A stretch of 64,000 nucleotides of DNA from an uncultured Alistipes sp. (GCF_963931675.1 NZ_OZ007039.1:1897806-1961805); one strand, 5' to 3'. Counted from the first letter of the stretch, positions 8,017 to 15,918 are shown. The notes: a model not told the origin generated them from the letters alone. Made by a program: numbers and translations.

Positions 8017-8793
8017 TCAGCCCTCCTCCGCTGTCTCCGACGGCAGCAGCTCGTCGATGTTGTACACCACCTTGTCGATACTCGGCAAGCCTACGAGCTG
8101 TGCTACCTCCTCGGCGCGGCTCTTGGGGAACACGATGATGATACGCTCCATTGCCGTCTCGTTGCTTCCCTCAATCTTCGGGAGGTCGTCTGGGTTGATG
8201 TCCTCACCCTGCAACTCGGCAGGAAGCCCCGTCGGGTCGAACGTGTCCTCGTCCTCCTCGCCAGTGAGGTCGCCAGCAGGAGCGGCAGGGCTTCCGCTGC
8301 TGAATGTCGTTTTTTCGGGTTGCCATACGTCCACACCCCAGCTGCAGAGGTCTTCAGCGTCCCACTCGTTGGCGAGTTTGTCGAAGTCCCACTCACCGAA
8401 CGAGGCGTTGTCGGCGATGATGAATTCTTTCTTCTCCGCCTCCGAGAGCGAGGAAGCCTTGACAATCTGCAGCGTCGGTTTCTCCAGCCACGACTGCCAG
8501 GCTGCAAGCAACGCCTCCTGTTCCGCCTTGGAGAGCCGCTGGTAGTTCTTCGTCCCTGCGAGTGTCTTGGCAATGTCGTCGAGTGGCATTTGCGCGATAC
8601 GGCTGAAAGCCCTCAGACGCATGTTACCGCCGAGAGCTATCATCTTCTCGTCCACCACTACGGGACGTACCTCAATCATCTTGGGGAACGACAGCAGACG
8701 CTCCACCAGCAACGCCAGTTTCCGCTCCGTGATGGTACGGGGGTTGGCTGAGTTTACTTTCACCTGCGACAGCAGTACTTTTTCTGTTTTCAT
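8017..8793 (-). CDS. ParB-like domain protein of the DNA-modification operon
   Basis: The 258-residue protein begins with a ParB/sulfiredoxin-like domain (residues 1 to about 65) that includes the box GGNMRLRA at 55-62, similar to the ParB GERRWRA box that binds and hydrolyses CTP. It then has a segment with EFIIADNASFGEWDFDKLA, a pattern common in phage ParB domains fused to or beside DNA methyltransferases. The C-terminal third is acidic and low in complexity, then ends in a short structured segment. It lies 6 bases upstream of the amidotransferase gene. It is not the chromosome-segregation ParB (27084-27956). A role as a DNA-bound enzyme or targeting subunit for base modification is inferred. 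Confidence 0.75.
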   Translation of the reverse strand: MKTEKVLLSQVKVNSANPRTITERKLALLVERLLSFPKMIEVRPVVVDEKMIALGGNMRLRAFSRIAQMPLDDIAKTLAGTKNYQRLSKAEQEALLAAWQSWLEKPTLQIVKASSLSEAEKKEFIIADNASFGEWDFDKLANEWDAEDLCSWGVDVWQPEKTTFSSGSPAAPAGDLTGEEDEDTFDPTGLPAELQGEDINPDDLPKIEGSNETAMERIIIVFPKSRAEEVAQLVGLPSIDKVVYNIDELLPSETAEEG

Positions 8794-8825
8794 CTTATAA
8801 CTATTTGAATATTAGTAATTTACAA

Positions 8826-9860
8826 TCACTCCCACGCTTTGTCCTGTTGATACTCCCCGAACAGCCCGAAACGGCACATAGAGGCGTATATGGGGGTGTC
8901 GAGGTGGTATGCTTTGCGCAGTTCGTCGGGGTTCATGGTCATTTGACCCTGCAGAAGCACGTTTTCCGCCCTGTCTTTGACGAGGACGTCCACCTCCTGC
9001 TTACCTATGCAGCAGGCGAGGGAAACAAACACGTCGCACTTGTTTTGGGATGCGTAGTTCTTGGCGAGGCGGCGAGCCGCGAGGTTGAGAGTGAGGTCAG
9101 CTTTTGTGCCGTCTTTCGTCCACGGCGAGCCTCCGCCGATGATGCAGTTGCCGCCGTAGAAGTCCACCGCGAGCTTGCGCCCAGTAGTGCCGCAGTCGGC
9201 TATTGAGGAGTGCCGAACGTAGCGTCCCGTGCCGTTGACAATTAGCTTGTAGCGACCGCGCAGCCGCGAGCGTATGAACCGCTTGACCTTGCCGACGGGG
9301 GTATCTTCGAGCAGGGGGATAGCCACTATGACCTTGGAGAGCCGCCCGTCCTCTATGACTACCTGCGTCTTGATGTCGAGTCCGCCCAGTCCGCTGTGGA
9401 AAAGCTGGTAGCAGAGCCGCTTGGCTATGGTGTGGTCGTCGGGCATTCCGCAGGTCTTGGGGGTGTAGGTCGCCATACCGTGGAAAATGCCTTGGTCACC
9501 CCAGCCTCTGTTCCCGTCTACGCCCTGCGCGATGTCGGGTGACTGCTGGCTGATATATATGCCCACGTCGAGGAGGTCGCCGCAGATAGCGTTCTCGTGC
9601 CCCCACTTCGCCATATAGTCACGGGTGTAGCCTATGCCGTTGACGGCAGCGCGGACGTGCGAGGCTATCTCCTCGTTGCTCATTGTGTACTTGGAGGACA
9701 CCTCGCCGCCGAGGTTGACGCGCCACCCCTTGATTTGTACCTCGACCGCATAGCGCGTGTCGGGGTCATGTTCGATGTATCGGTCGAGCAGCCACTGACT
9801 GATGTAGTCGGCAATCTTGTCGGGGTGTCCAAGCGACACGTACTCTGAAACTCGTATCAT
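8826..9860 (-). CDS. metK: Phage-encoded S-adenosylmethionine synthetase
   Basis: The 344-residue protein retains the hallmarks of methionine adenosyltransferase, which makes SAM from methionine and ATP: GHPDK at residues 11-15, QSPDIAQGVD, GDQGIFHGMAT, the TGRYVRHSSIADCGTTGRK segment, and the GGGSPWTKDGTKAD phosphate-binding loop. It is shorter than typical cellular MetK (about 380-400 residues) but complete in its core. It lies 32 bases before the ParB-like gene, in the same direction, and near a DNA methyltransferase and a radical SAM enzyme that both use SAM. It may raise SAM supply for them, counter a SAM-degrading defence, or accept a modified substrate. Family assignment is secure; the reason a phage carries it is inferred. 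Confidence 0.93.
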   Translation of the reverse strand: MIRVSEYVSLGHPDKIADYISQWLLDRYIEHDPDTRYAVEVQIKGWRVNLGGEVSSKYTMSNEEIASHVRAAVNGIGYTRDYMAKWGHENAICGDLLDVGIYISQQSPDIAQGVDGNRGWGDQGIFHGMATYTPKTCGMPDDHTIAKRLCYQLFHSGLGGLDIKTQVVIEDGRLSKVIVAIPLLEDTPVGKVKRFIRSRLRGRYKLIVNGTGRYVRHSSIADCGTTGRKLAVDFYGGNCIIGGGSPWTKDGTKADLTLNLAARRLAKNYASQNKCDVFVSLACCIGKQEVDVLVKDRAENVLLQGQMTMNPDELRKAYHLDTPIYASMCRFGLFGEYQQDKAWE

Positions 9861-9886
9861 ATTTGTTTTGAATTGATTATTTCCTG

Positions 9887-9894
9887 CAAATGTA
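9887..9894 (-). promoter_or_regulatory. Possible promoter -7 element upstream of phage metK
   Basis: The minus strand reads TACATTTG, matching the Bacteroidota -7 consensus TAnnTTTG, about 27 bases before the metK start. The gap between metK and the Vsr-like gene (9861-9933) is unusually AT-rich for this phage. No convincing -33 TTTG is found at 19-21 bases, so this is a weak call. It could start a separate transcript for metK and the modification operon. Confidence 0.35.
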
Positions 9895-9933
9895 CTGAAA
9901 AACGCTTATAATATAATCACTTTTACCCCAAAA

Positions 9934-10350
9934 TCACTCTTTTTGAGGCGAAAAAGACCCTGATATTGCACTTTTAAGCAGCAAAACCGTGTCATTGCTC
10001 ACGAGTTTGTCGGGCGTTGTGCGGAATACCCTCCAGCCGAGCAGGGCTGCGGTATTGTATTTCTGCATGTCGGAGAGGAAGCCCTGCGGACGGACGTGCC
10101 GTCCCCTCGTCCAAACTCCGCCCTCCACCTCGACCGCTATCTTGTAGAGCGGCAGGGCGTAGTCGAAACGCCACTTGCGCGGCTTGTAGAAGCGGTATTC
10201 CTTGACGCATTCCGCCCCGAGCTGGGAAGCGCACAGCCGCGTGAACAGGTCGTGTTCAGGGGGAGGCGGCGTCTTGGTCTTACGAGTTATTTTTCCCGAA
10301 TTTTGCGCGAGAGGTGTTTTCTTACTTCGGGTAGGTACTTTATTGTCCAT
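9934..10350 (-). CDS. Vsr-like/DUF559-type endonuclease
   Basis: The 138-residue protein has a basic, proline-rich N terminus and then a PD-(D/E)xK nuclease pattern: RFDYALPLYKIAVEVEGGVW at about residues 63-82 supplies the aspartate and glutamates, followed by GRHVRPQGFLSDMQKYNTAALLGWRVFR. This form is common in phage replication regions, where it may act like a resolvase or a very-short-patch repair nuclease. It sits between the SSB-like-tail gene and metK, separated from the former by a gap holding a strong hairpin. A copy of a dispersed phage repeat (10284-10314) lies inside its 5' coding part. The precise cutting activity is not known. Confidence 0.75.
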   Translation of the reverse strand: MDNKVPTRSKKTPLAQNSGKITRKTKTPPPPEHDLFTRLCASQLGAECVKEYRFYKPRKWRFDYALPLYKIAVEVEGGVWTRGRHVRPQGFLSDMQKYNTAALLGWRVFRTTPDKLVSNDTVLLLKSAISGSFSPQKE

Positions 10351-10395
10351 AGTCTTTTTACGTTGTTTCTCGTTGTTTTCTCGCCCTCTACACGA

Positions 10396-10430
10396 TTTAT
10401 CGCGGCGCGCGCTGGGCGCACCACGATAAA
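10396..10430 (-). promoter_or_regulatory. 15-bp stem-loop in the leader of the Vsr-like gene
   Basis: Arms 10396-10410 and 10416-10430 pair over 15 positions around a 5-base loop. In minus-strand RNA the two non-Watson-Crick positions are both G-U pairs, while in plus-strand RNA they would be A-C mismatches. This bias suggests that the functional RNA is the leftward transcript. There is no U-tract after it, so it is unlikely to be a simple intrinsic terminator; RNA processing, stabilisation or regulation fit better. It lies between the genes at 10457-10834 and 9934-10350. Confidence 0.6.
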
Positions 10431-10456
10431 CCTTGTGTCAGTGGCTTGCGGTAAAA

Positions 10457-10834
10457 TCAGAACGGCAGGTCTTCCCCGTCGTAGGGGTCGAACGCCTCAG
10501 CCCCGAGCGTCCCGTTCACCTGCATTGTCTCCTGCTTGCGCTCCAACGGGCGCAGCCCCCCGAGGATAGGAACGGCGTTGCGCTGCTCCTCGGTCATAGC
10601 CTCACGCTGCTCCTTGGGAATGTTCACCTTGACGCAGTGCGTGTCGTTGAACTGGGGGTTCTGCATCTCAATCGCGTTTAGATTGAGGTAGCAGCCCTTT
10701 TCGCCGAGAAACATGCCATCGCAGTCATCCACGGGGATAATCAGACACCGCTTTGTAGTTGTTTTTCCCTTGATGTTCTTTAGGAACGCTCCCTTGAGTT
10801 TCAGGAGGTCAATTTTAATTCCAAAATTGCTCAT
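10457..10834 (-). CDS. Small phage replication protein with SSB-like acidic C-terminal tip
   Basis: The 125-residue protein has a basic N-terminal half (LKLKGAFLKNIKGKTTTKRC) and ends in an acidic tip, DPYDGEDLPF, very like the DDDIPF tail of single-stranded DNA-binding proteins that recruits partners. Its size also fits an OB-fold protein, but I do not recognise an OB motif. It lies between the Vsr-like nuclease and the methyltransferase, and the primase-helicase two genes upstream ends in a similar tip. A role as a phage SSB or replication accessory protein is inferred from the tail and the neighbours. Confidence 0.6.
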   Translation of the reverse strand: MSNFGIKIDLLKLKGAFLKNIKGKTTTKRCLIIPVDDCDGMFLGEKGCYLNLNAIEMQNPQFNDTHCVKVNIPKEQREAMTEEQRNAVPILGGLRPLERKQETMQVNGTLGAEAFDPYDGEDLPF

Positions 10835-10876
10835 AATGTTGTAATTTAATTGGTTAATTATTTGCGTTCATTTAGG

Positions 10877-11836
10877 TTAAATGAATAATCCGAGTTCTTT
10901 TCTCATTCGCTTATTGGCGATTTCTATGTATTCTGGATTTAACTCGAACCCGATATATTTGCGGTTTAATTTTCGGGCGACTATGCCTGTTGTTCCGGAA
11001 CCCATAAAAGGGTCGAGTACGATTCCATTTTCTGGGCATCCGGCCAATATGCAGTCCGCCACCAATTTCTCGGGGTACGTCGCAAAATGCGCTTCTTGCA
11101 GGGGTTGTGTTGGGACTGTCCATACGTCTCGTTTGTTCCGAAATTCCCTGTCGATATATGCGTTGCCGCTTTTTGTTCGGTAAAACTTCTCAGGGGTCGC
11201 CGTGTATTTGTTTCCTCCGTATCGAGGCGCATTTGTCGGATTTGTCCGGATTGTTCCTCTTGTTACGGACTTTTCATGTATAGCCTCACAGTCGAAATAA
11301 TATTTTGGGGATTTGGAGAGCAAGAAGATATATTCATGGGATTTCGTACATCGGTCTTTTATACTTTCCGGCATGGGGTTGGGCTTTGCCCAAATAATAT
11401 CCTGCCGCAGAAACCAGCCGTCTGCCCGTAATGCAAAGGCCAGCATCCAAGGTATGCCGATGAGGTCTTTTTTCTTGTATCCGTCGAATTTCTTGATTAT
11501 GTCCGAACACCCAACAGTCCCTCGATTTGTACCCTGTTTGTATTTCATGGCATTGTCAGGATATTTTGCTGCGCCTTTTCCGCTGCCGACATAGCAATCT
11601 CCAATGTTTACCCACAATGTCCCAGCAGGGGCTAATATTCGCCTTACCTCATGGAATATTCCGACCAATTTCTGTATGTATTGTTCTGGGGTGTCTTCCA
11701 GCCCTATTTGCCCTTTTACGCCATAATCTCGCAGGTTGAAATATGGAGGGGAGGTAACACAACAATCTATGCTATCGTCAGGCATATTGTGTAATCCAGT
11801 AAGGCAGTCGGTATTGTATATTATATTAGTTTCCAT
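10877..11836 (-). CDS. Beta-class DNA methyltransferase (N4-cytosine or N6-adenine)
   Basis: The 319-residue enzyme has catalytic motif IV TSPPY at residues 28-32 before the SAM-binding motif DPFMGSGTTG at 275-284, the order that defines beta-class amino-methyltransferases. SPPY is more often seen in N4-cytosine enzymes, but N6-adenine cannot be excluded. I use the ATG at 11836, because the conserved part begins immediately there and the longer open frame overlaps the primase-helicase gene. No restriction enzyme is adjacent, so it looks like an orphan phage methylase for self-protection or regulation. A hand count of 60 bases (11221-11280) gives about 45% GC against about 58% in the primase-helicase (12001-12060), which suggests recent acquisition. 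Confidence 0.92.
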   Translation of the reverse strand: METNIIYNTDCLTGLHNMPDDSIDCCVTSPPYFNLRDYGVKGQIGLEDTPEQYIQKLVGIFHEVRRILAPAGTLWVNIGDCYVGSGKGAAKYPDNAMKYKQGTNRGTVGCSDIIKKFDGYKKKDLIGIPWMLAFALRADGWFLRQDIIWAKPNPMPESIKDRCTKSHEYIFLLSKSPKYYFDCEAIHEKSVTRGTIRTNPTNAPRYGGNKYTATPEKFYRTKSGNAYIDREFRNKRDVWTVPTQPLQEAHFATYPEKLVADCILAGCPENGIVLDPFMGSGTTGIVARKLNRKYIGFELNPEYIEIANKRMRKELGLFI

Positions 11837-11847
11837 AAGTTTCCATA

Positions 11848-13698
11848 TTAGAATGGGCAGTCGTCGTCTGGCAGGTCGTCGTCGAACGGGAATTCCAGTC
11901 TGCTTGCCTCGAACGCCTCTTCGTACTGGCGTTTCTCCTCCTCCACGAGGTGGTTGCTGTTGTCCCACGTCGGGTCGAGTTCGCTGCCCTGCACCGTGGG
12001 TGTGTAACGCCCGTTGTTCAGGTTGTAGCGGAAGAACGCGCTGCCAGTCTCTCCGAGGTGTCTGAACTTGACCTTCTGAACACGCACCTCGACCGTGTTC
12101 TCTGCGCGGTGGCGGTGTACCACGATGCCGAAGTCCGCCTTGTTGTAGAAGTTCGCCGAGCCGCTGATGTCGTACAGGTTGGGTATCTCGATGTTTCCCT
12201 CCTTGTTCTTCTGCATCTTGGTCGGGTGCGCCATGAGGATAATCAGCACGTCGTTGCGCTGGGCGAAGCTCGTGAGCTTGTCGAGCAGGTTGCTGATGTA
12301 CTGCGTCTCGTTGGAGCGTCCCTGCTCGTTCTCCAGTCGGTTGTACGGGTCGATGACCAGCCCCTTGATGCCCTTGCGGCGCACGAGGTACTTGGCTCGA
12401 TCCAGTATGCTGTCCACCTTGTAGTCGGATTCGGGGGCAATGAAGAAGAAGTCCCTCTCCAGCCGTTCCTTGACCTGTCTGTATTCGCCGTAGGTCATTG
12501 TGTTGCGGCTGAACTTCTTGCCCACGAACTTCTCGATGAGCTTGCTGGCGTGATACGCGAGGGGGAAGTTCTCAGGCGAGAAGTAGGCGAAACGCCAGCC
12601 GTAGCGGATATTCAGCCGTTCCGCTATCTCGTCGATGAACTCCGACTTGCCGCTGCCTGGGATACCCGTCACCACGCACAGCCTCTTGGTCTCAAAGGAG
12701 AGCAGGCGGTCGAGGTTGTCGTGACCTATGGTCAGTCCCCGTTGCAGCCCGTTCTCGAAGATAGCGTCCAGCGAGGTCTCGAAGTCGCTCACCGTGAACA
12801 CGCCCTCGTACTTGATTTCGGGAGCGTCGGCTATGCATTTCAGCAGGCTCTCCCGTCCGTAGCGCATCAGGTGCTCGTTCGCGTCCTTGCAGCCCTCGCC
12901 GTACTCCAGCACCCTGCATCGCTCCGCACCAAAACGGCGTAGCAGCTCGTCGCGCAGCACTACGCCCTTGGTGTCGGTGTCGGAAGCTATGTAGATTGTC
13001 TCCTTGTCGTCGAAGTACTCCTCGATGTAGTCGTCGAGGTAGGACAGATTGGCATTAGCCCCGTTGGGGACGCTCACCACGTCGTGCCGTCCGCACTCGT
13101 AGAACGTCAGCGCGTCCATCTCGCCCTCGGTGATGATGCACTCGGAGCAGCCCTTGATAGCGTCGATGTTGTAGGGCAGGAGTTCCGCCCCCGACACCAG
13201 CTTGAAGCACTTGTCGCCCGTGCGGAACTTGGTGTTCACCAGCTCGCCGCCTCGGTAGTAGTTGAACTGTATGGTGTTCGCCTGCCCGTTCTTCTGCGGC
13301 ATCCATTCCGACCCCTCGGTGATGCGCATGGCGGTGAGTGTAGCCGTGCTTATGCCACGGCTGGCGAACCACGCCACCGCCCTGTCCGAGAGCCGAGGAC
13401 TGCCCGTTGACTTGGGCTTCTTGTAGGTCTTCGGCTCGCGTCGTATCTGCTTCGGGGTGAACCACGGCTGCTGCTCCATCCACCGCTTTTTCTCGTCGTC
13501 GGTGTACTCTGTGGCGTTGCCTGCGAAGCCGCAGTAGTGGCAGTTGAACGCCCCAGTGGCGAGGTTGCAGGAGAGGGACTTGTCGCGCTTGTCGTGACGC
13601 TGGTCGCGGCACTGCGGACAGTACACCTTGATGTTGCCCGAGGTGCGCCCGTGTGGTATGCCCTCGATGCCGAACTTTTCCCAATTGAAACTGCTCAT
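11848..13698 (-). CDS. Bifunctional phage primase-helicase (T7 gp4/Twinkle type)
   Basis: The 616-residue protein has an N-terminal zinc ribbon with cysteines at 27, 30, 52 and 55 (another at 43), a TOPRIM domain with the catalytic glutamate in ITEGEMDAL (Glu190) and acidic SDTDTKG at about 239-245, and a RecA/DnaB-type helicase with Walker A GIPGSGKS (344-351) and a Walker B region GLVIDPYNRLE. It would synthesise primers and unwind the fork during phage replication. The C terminus is very acidic and ends DDDLPDDDCPF, resembling an SSB tip or the acidic tail of T7 gp4. The start at 13698 lies 4 bases from the preceding stop. Confidence 0.93.
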   Translation of the reverse strand: MSSFNWEKFGIEGIPHGRTSGNIKVYCPQCRDQRHDKRDKSLSCNLATGAFNCHYCGFAGNATEYTDDEKKRWMEQQPWFTPKQIRREPKTYKKPKSTGSPRLSDRAVAWFASRGISTATLTAMRITEGSEWMPQKNGQANTIQFNYYRGGELVNTKFRTGDKCFKLVSGAELLPYNIDAIKGCSECIITEGEMDALTFYECGRHDVVSVPNGANANLSYLDDYIEEYFDDKETIYIASDTDTKGVVLRDELLRRFGAERCRVLEYGEGCKDANEHLMRYGRESLLKCIADAPEIKYEGVFTVSDFETSLDAIFENGLQRGLTIGHDNLDRLLSFETKRLCVVTGIPGSGKSEFIDEIAERLNIRYGWRFAYFSPENFPLAYHASKLIEKFVGKKFSRNTMTYGEYRQVKERLERDFFFIAPESDYKVDSILDRAKYLVRRKGIKGLVIDPYNRLENEQGRSNETQYISNLLDKLTSFAQRNDVLIILMAHPTKMQKNKEGNIEIPNLYDISGSANFYNKADFGIVVHRHRAENTVEVRVQKVKFRHLGETGSAFFRYNLNNGRYTPTVQGSELDPTWDNSNHLVEEEKRQYEEAFEASRLEFPFDDDLPDDDCPF

Positions 13699-13702
13699 AC
13701 GC

Positions 13703-14542
13703 CTACACTCCTGCTATCCAGCTGTTAGACTCCCTGCTCCAGTAGTAATCAGCCCCAGGACGGGGAGGTGCGCTCATCGGGACGCGCTTGCCGCTCCCGT
13801 AGAGGCGGTTGCCCTGCTCGTCTATCCACTCGTCCACGCCGAGGGTCGCGCCGCTGTTCGGGCTGGCAGTCCTCCTTGCGCCCCGTCCGTCGCGCTTCTC
13901 CCACGTGCGGACGGATGCTCGCCAGTCTTTCATGGGGCTGTTGCCCACTTTCCAGCCCTTGCTCTCGTAGAAGTCCACGAACGCCTCCGCGTTGACGGCG
14001 TTGCCCCTCTCCGCGCAGTACGCCCTGACCTCCTCGACAGAGGGGCGAGTGAAGCGTTTCGCCTTGCCCTCCTGCTGTGGCGCGACGGGAGCTGCGGTAG
14101 CCGCCGCGACTTTCTTTTTTACTCCGTTAGGAGTTTTTTCTTTATTCTCCGTACCCAGTTCTACTGGTACACCAGTATCCGTTCCAGTTCCAGTTCCAGT
14201 TACGGTATCAGTTACAGTAACAGTATCTCCCGTATTGTCTCGTATAGTGTCGCATACGGTCGTATCTGCCGTAGGAGCGTCCAAGCCGTGTTCCTTGCGG
14301 TAGCGTTCCCAGCGTTTCCGCACAGCCTCCTTGCGCTGCTGGATAGACTTGTCGTACTTGGCTTCGTAGTTATCTATATGCTGGAATACGAGGCGCAGGA
14401 GCATACGTAGCGACCTGTCCTCGGGACGTTTCCCCTCAAAAGCGTAGGCGAATATCGCGCCCAAGTACTCGCGGTATTCTGCGTCGCTCATCTCATCGGT
14501 GGGTATCAGCCAGTCTCTGTGTATAACAATCGTATTTTTCAT
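13703..14542 (-). CDS. DUF6291-type phage replication protein
   Basis: The 279-residue protein starts MKNTIVIHRDWL and continues with a helical domain (MSDAEYREYLGAIFAYAFEGK) and a basic RKEAVRKRWERYR segment, as in DUF6291 proteins. A flexible Thr/Val/Gly linker (about 92-115) follows, encoded by imperfect short tandem repeats. The C-terminal part (RPSVEEVRAYCAERG to KDWRASVRTWEKR) is the tail found on many phage replication-initiation proteins. The ATG at 14542 overlaps the helicase stop as ATGA; the frame extends 24 codons upstream inside the helicase gene, which I reject. The likely role is helicase loading or initiation before the primase-helicase, inferred from position. Confidence 0.75.
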   Translation of the reverse strand: MKNTIVIHRDWLIPTDEMSDAEYREYLGAIFAYAFEGKRPEDRSLRMLLRLVFQHIDNYEAKYDKSIQQRKEAVRKRWERYRKEHGLDAPTADTTVCDTIRDNTGDTVTVTDTVTGTGTGTDTGVPVELGTENKEKTPNGVKKKVAAATAAPVAPQQEGKAKRFTRPSVEEVRAYCAERGNAVNAEAFVDFYESKGWKVGNSPMKDWRASVRTWEKRDGRGARRTASPNSGATLGVDEWIDEQGNRLYGSGKRVPMSAPPRPGADYYWSRESNSWIAGV

Positions 14543-15918
14543 TGCATTGAAGCTATTATCGAAGTGCGTAATTTCTCGTTCTTGGCGTTCCAGTCGAACG
14601 TGCGTATCATCCACTGCCTATACTGCATCGGGACGTCGCGCAGCCGCTCTCCCTTGTACTTGCCGAACGGCATTGTCTCTATCGGCTGAGCCGCCTGACG
14701 GTCAACCATTGCGGTGTCCGCCTTGGTGTACTTGCCGATGTCGTGAATAGGAATACCCGAGAGGAGCCGTCCTCCCGAGCCGAACATGCGCCATATCTTG
14801 CCCTGCTCGAACACGATATCCTCTACCTTGCCGAAACGCTCGACGTTGCCGCCGAGGTCAACTATGAGGCAGTCGGTCTTGTCGGGGTCGATACGTGTTC
14901 CACGCCCCACTATCTGATAGTAGAGGGCTATCGAGGCGGTGCTGATACCGAACACGATGCAGTCAATGCCCGTGTAATCGAAGCCCGTGGAGAGGACGCG
15001 CACGTTGAATATCACGCGCAGCTGCCCAGCCTTGAAACGAGCCAGCACCTGCTCACGCTCTCGCTTGTCCTGCTCCCCGTATATCACGCCAGAGCTTGGG
15101 TACTGCTTGGAGAGCTGTATAGCGTCGTCCACGGATGGAACGAACGCCAGTACGTGCCGCCGCTCGGGGTGAGCGTCCAGCGCGTCTATCACGGACTGAG
15201 TGCCGCCGTTAGCGTCGTAGGCTTTCTGTACGCTTTCCTCGGTGTACTCGCTCTTGCTGGAGTTGAATACGAGCATACTGCTGTCGAAAGCGTTCTGCGT
15301 GTACAGGAGGGGTGACCAAAAGCCCATTTCGACCATTTCCTGCACCTGCCCGACGTGTATTATGTCCTTGAAGAAATTGCCTTTCTTTGACCGCGATGTC
15401 AGCATTACGAGCTTCGAGAACGTGCAGCCGTCGCGGTCACGGTTGGTCTGCAGCTTGACGGGGGTAGCCGTTATGCCCAGCACGTGAGTAATGCCGCTCT
15501 CACGCAGGAACGTCCCCAGCATACTGTCCGCCTCACGGGGGTACAGGTGCGCCTCGTCAATGAGCATCTTTGTGAAGCCTAATTCCTTGAATTTTGCGCC
15601 GAGAGCCTTGATTGAGCCTATGGTTGCATACGTTATTGGGGCAATCTCCTTTCGTCCGCAGGAGGCACTAAAAATGCCAGCGTTTGAGCCGAAATCTCCG
15701 CACAGGGTGATATACTTCTTGTAGTTCTGCTCCAGCAGCTCCTTGCTTGGCTGGAGTACTATGAGGTGGTCGCCGCTGTACTTGGCTACGTATGCCGTAA
15801 GTATTGACTTGCCCCACGCCGTCGGCAGCACTATGAGGCTGGGTCGGGGCTTCTCCTCACGGAAGAAACGTATCGCCTTGTCTATCGGCTCGACCTGATT
15901 TTTACGCAGTGTAATCAT
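14539..15918 (-). CDS. Phage SF2 DEAD/DEAH-box helicase with DUF3820-like tail
   Basis: The 459-residue protein has helicase motif I PTAWGKS (32-38), motif II DEAH (121-124), a GITATP motif III and the motif VI region QIVGRGTRID. It would unwind or remodel DNA during phage replication or recombination, like UvsW-type enzymes. The last roughly 45 residues (MPFGKYKGERLRDVPMQYRQWM) look like a DUF3820 module, often linked to exonucleases and helicases. It overlaps the DUF6291 gene by 4 bases and lies 4 bases after a small gene, so it is part of the replication operon. Confidence 0.9.
   Translation of the reverse strand: MITLRKNQVEPIDKAIRFFREEKPRPSLIVLPTAWGKSILTAYVAKYSGDHLIVLQPSKELLEQNYKKYITLCGDFGSNAGIFSASCGRKEIAPITYATIGSIKALGAKFKELGFTKMLIDEAHLYPREADSMLGTFLRESGITHVLGITATPVKLQTNRDRDGCTFSKLVMLTSRSKKGNFFKDIIHVGQVQEMVEMGFWSPLLYTQNAFDSSMLVFNSSKSEYTEESVQKAYDANGGTQSVIDALDAHPERRHVLAFVPSVDDAIQLSKQYPSSGVIYGEQDKREREQVLARFKAGQLRVIFNVRVLSTGFDYTGIDCIVFGISTASIALYYQIVGRGTRIDPDKTDCLIVDLGGNVERFGKVEDIVFEQGKIWRMFGSGGRLLSGIPIHDIGKYTKADTAMVDRQAAQPIETMPFGKYKGERLRDVPMQYRQWMIRTFDWNAKNEKLRTSIIASMQ

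Noticed and set aside
8017..8793. ParB-like phage protein considered as a plasmid-type partition protein
   Set aside because: No ParA gene or parS-like site is nearby, it lacks the central ParB helix-turn-helix, and its domain pattern is that of phage DNA-modification neighbours.
10877..11836. Methyltransferase considered as half of a restriction-modification system
   Set aside because: The only nuclease nearby is Vsr-like and separated by another gene and a hairpin, so an orphan methylase is more likely.
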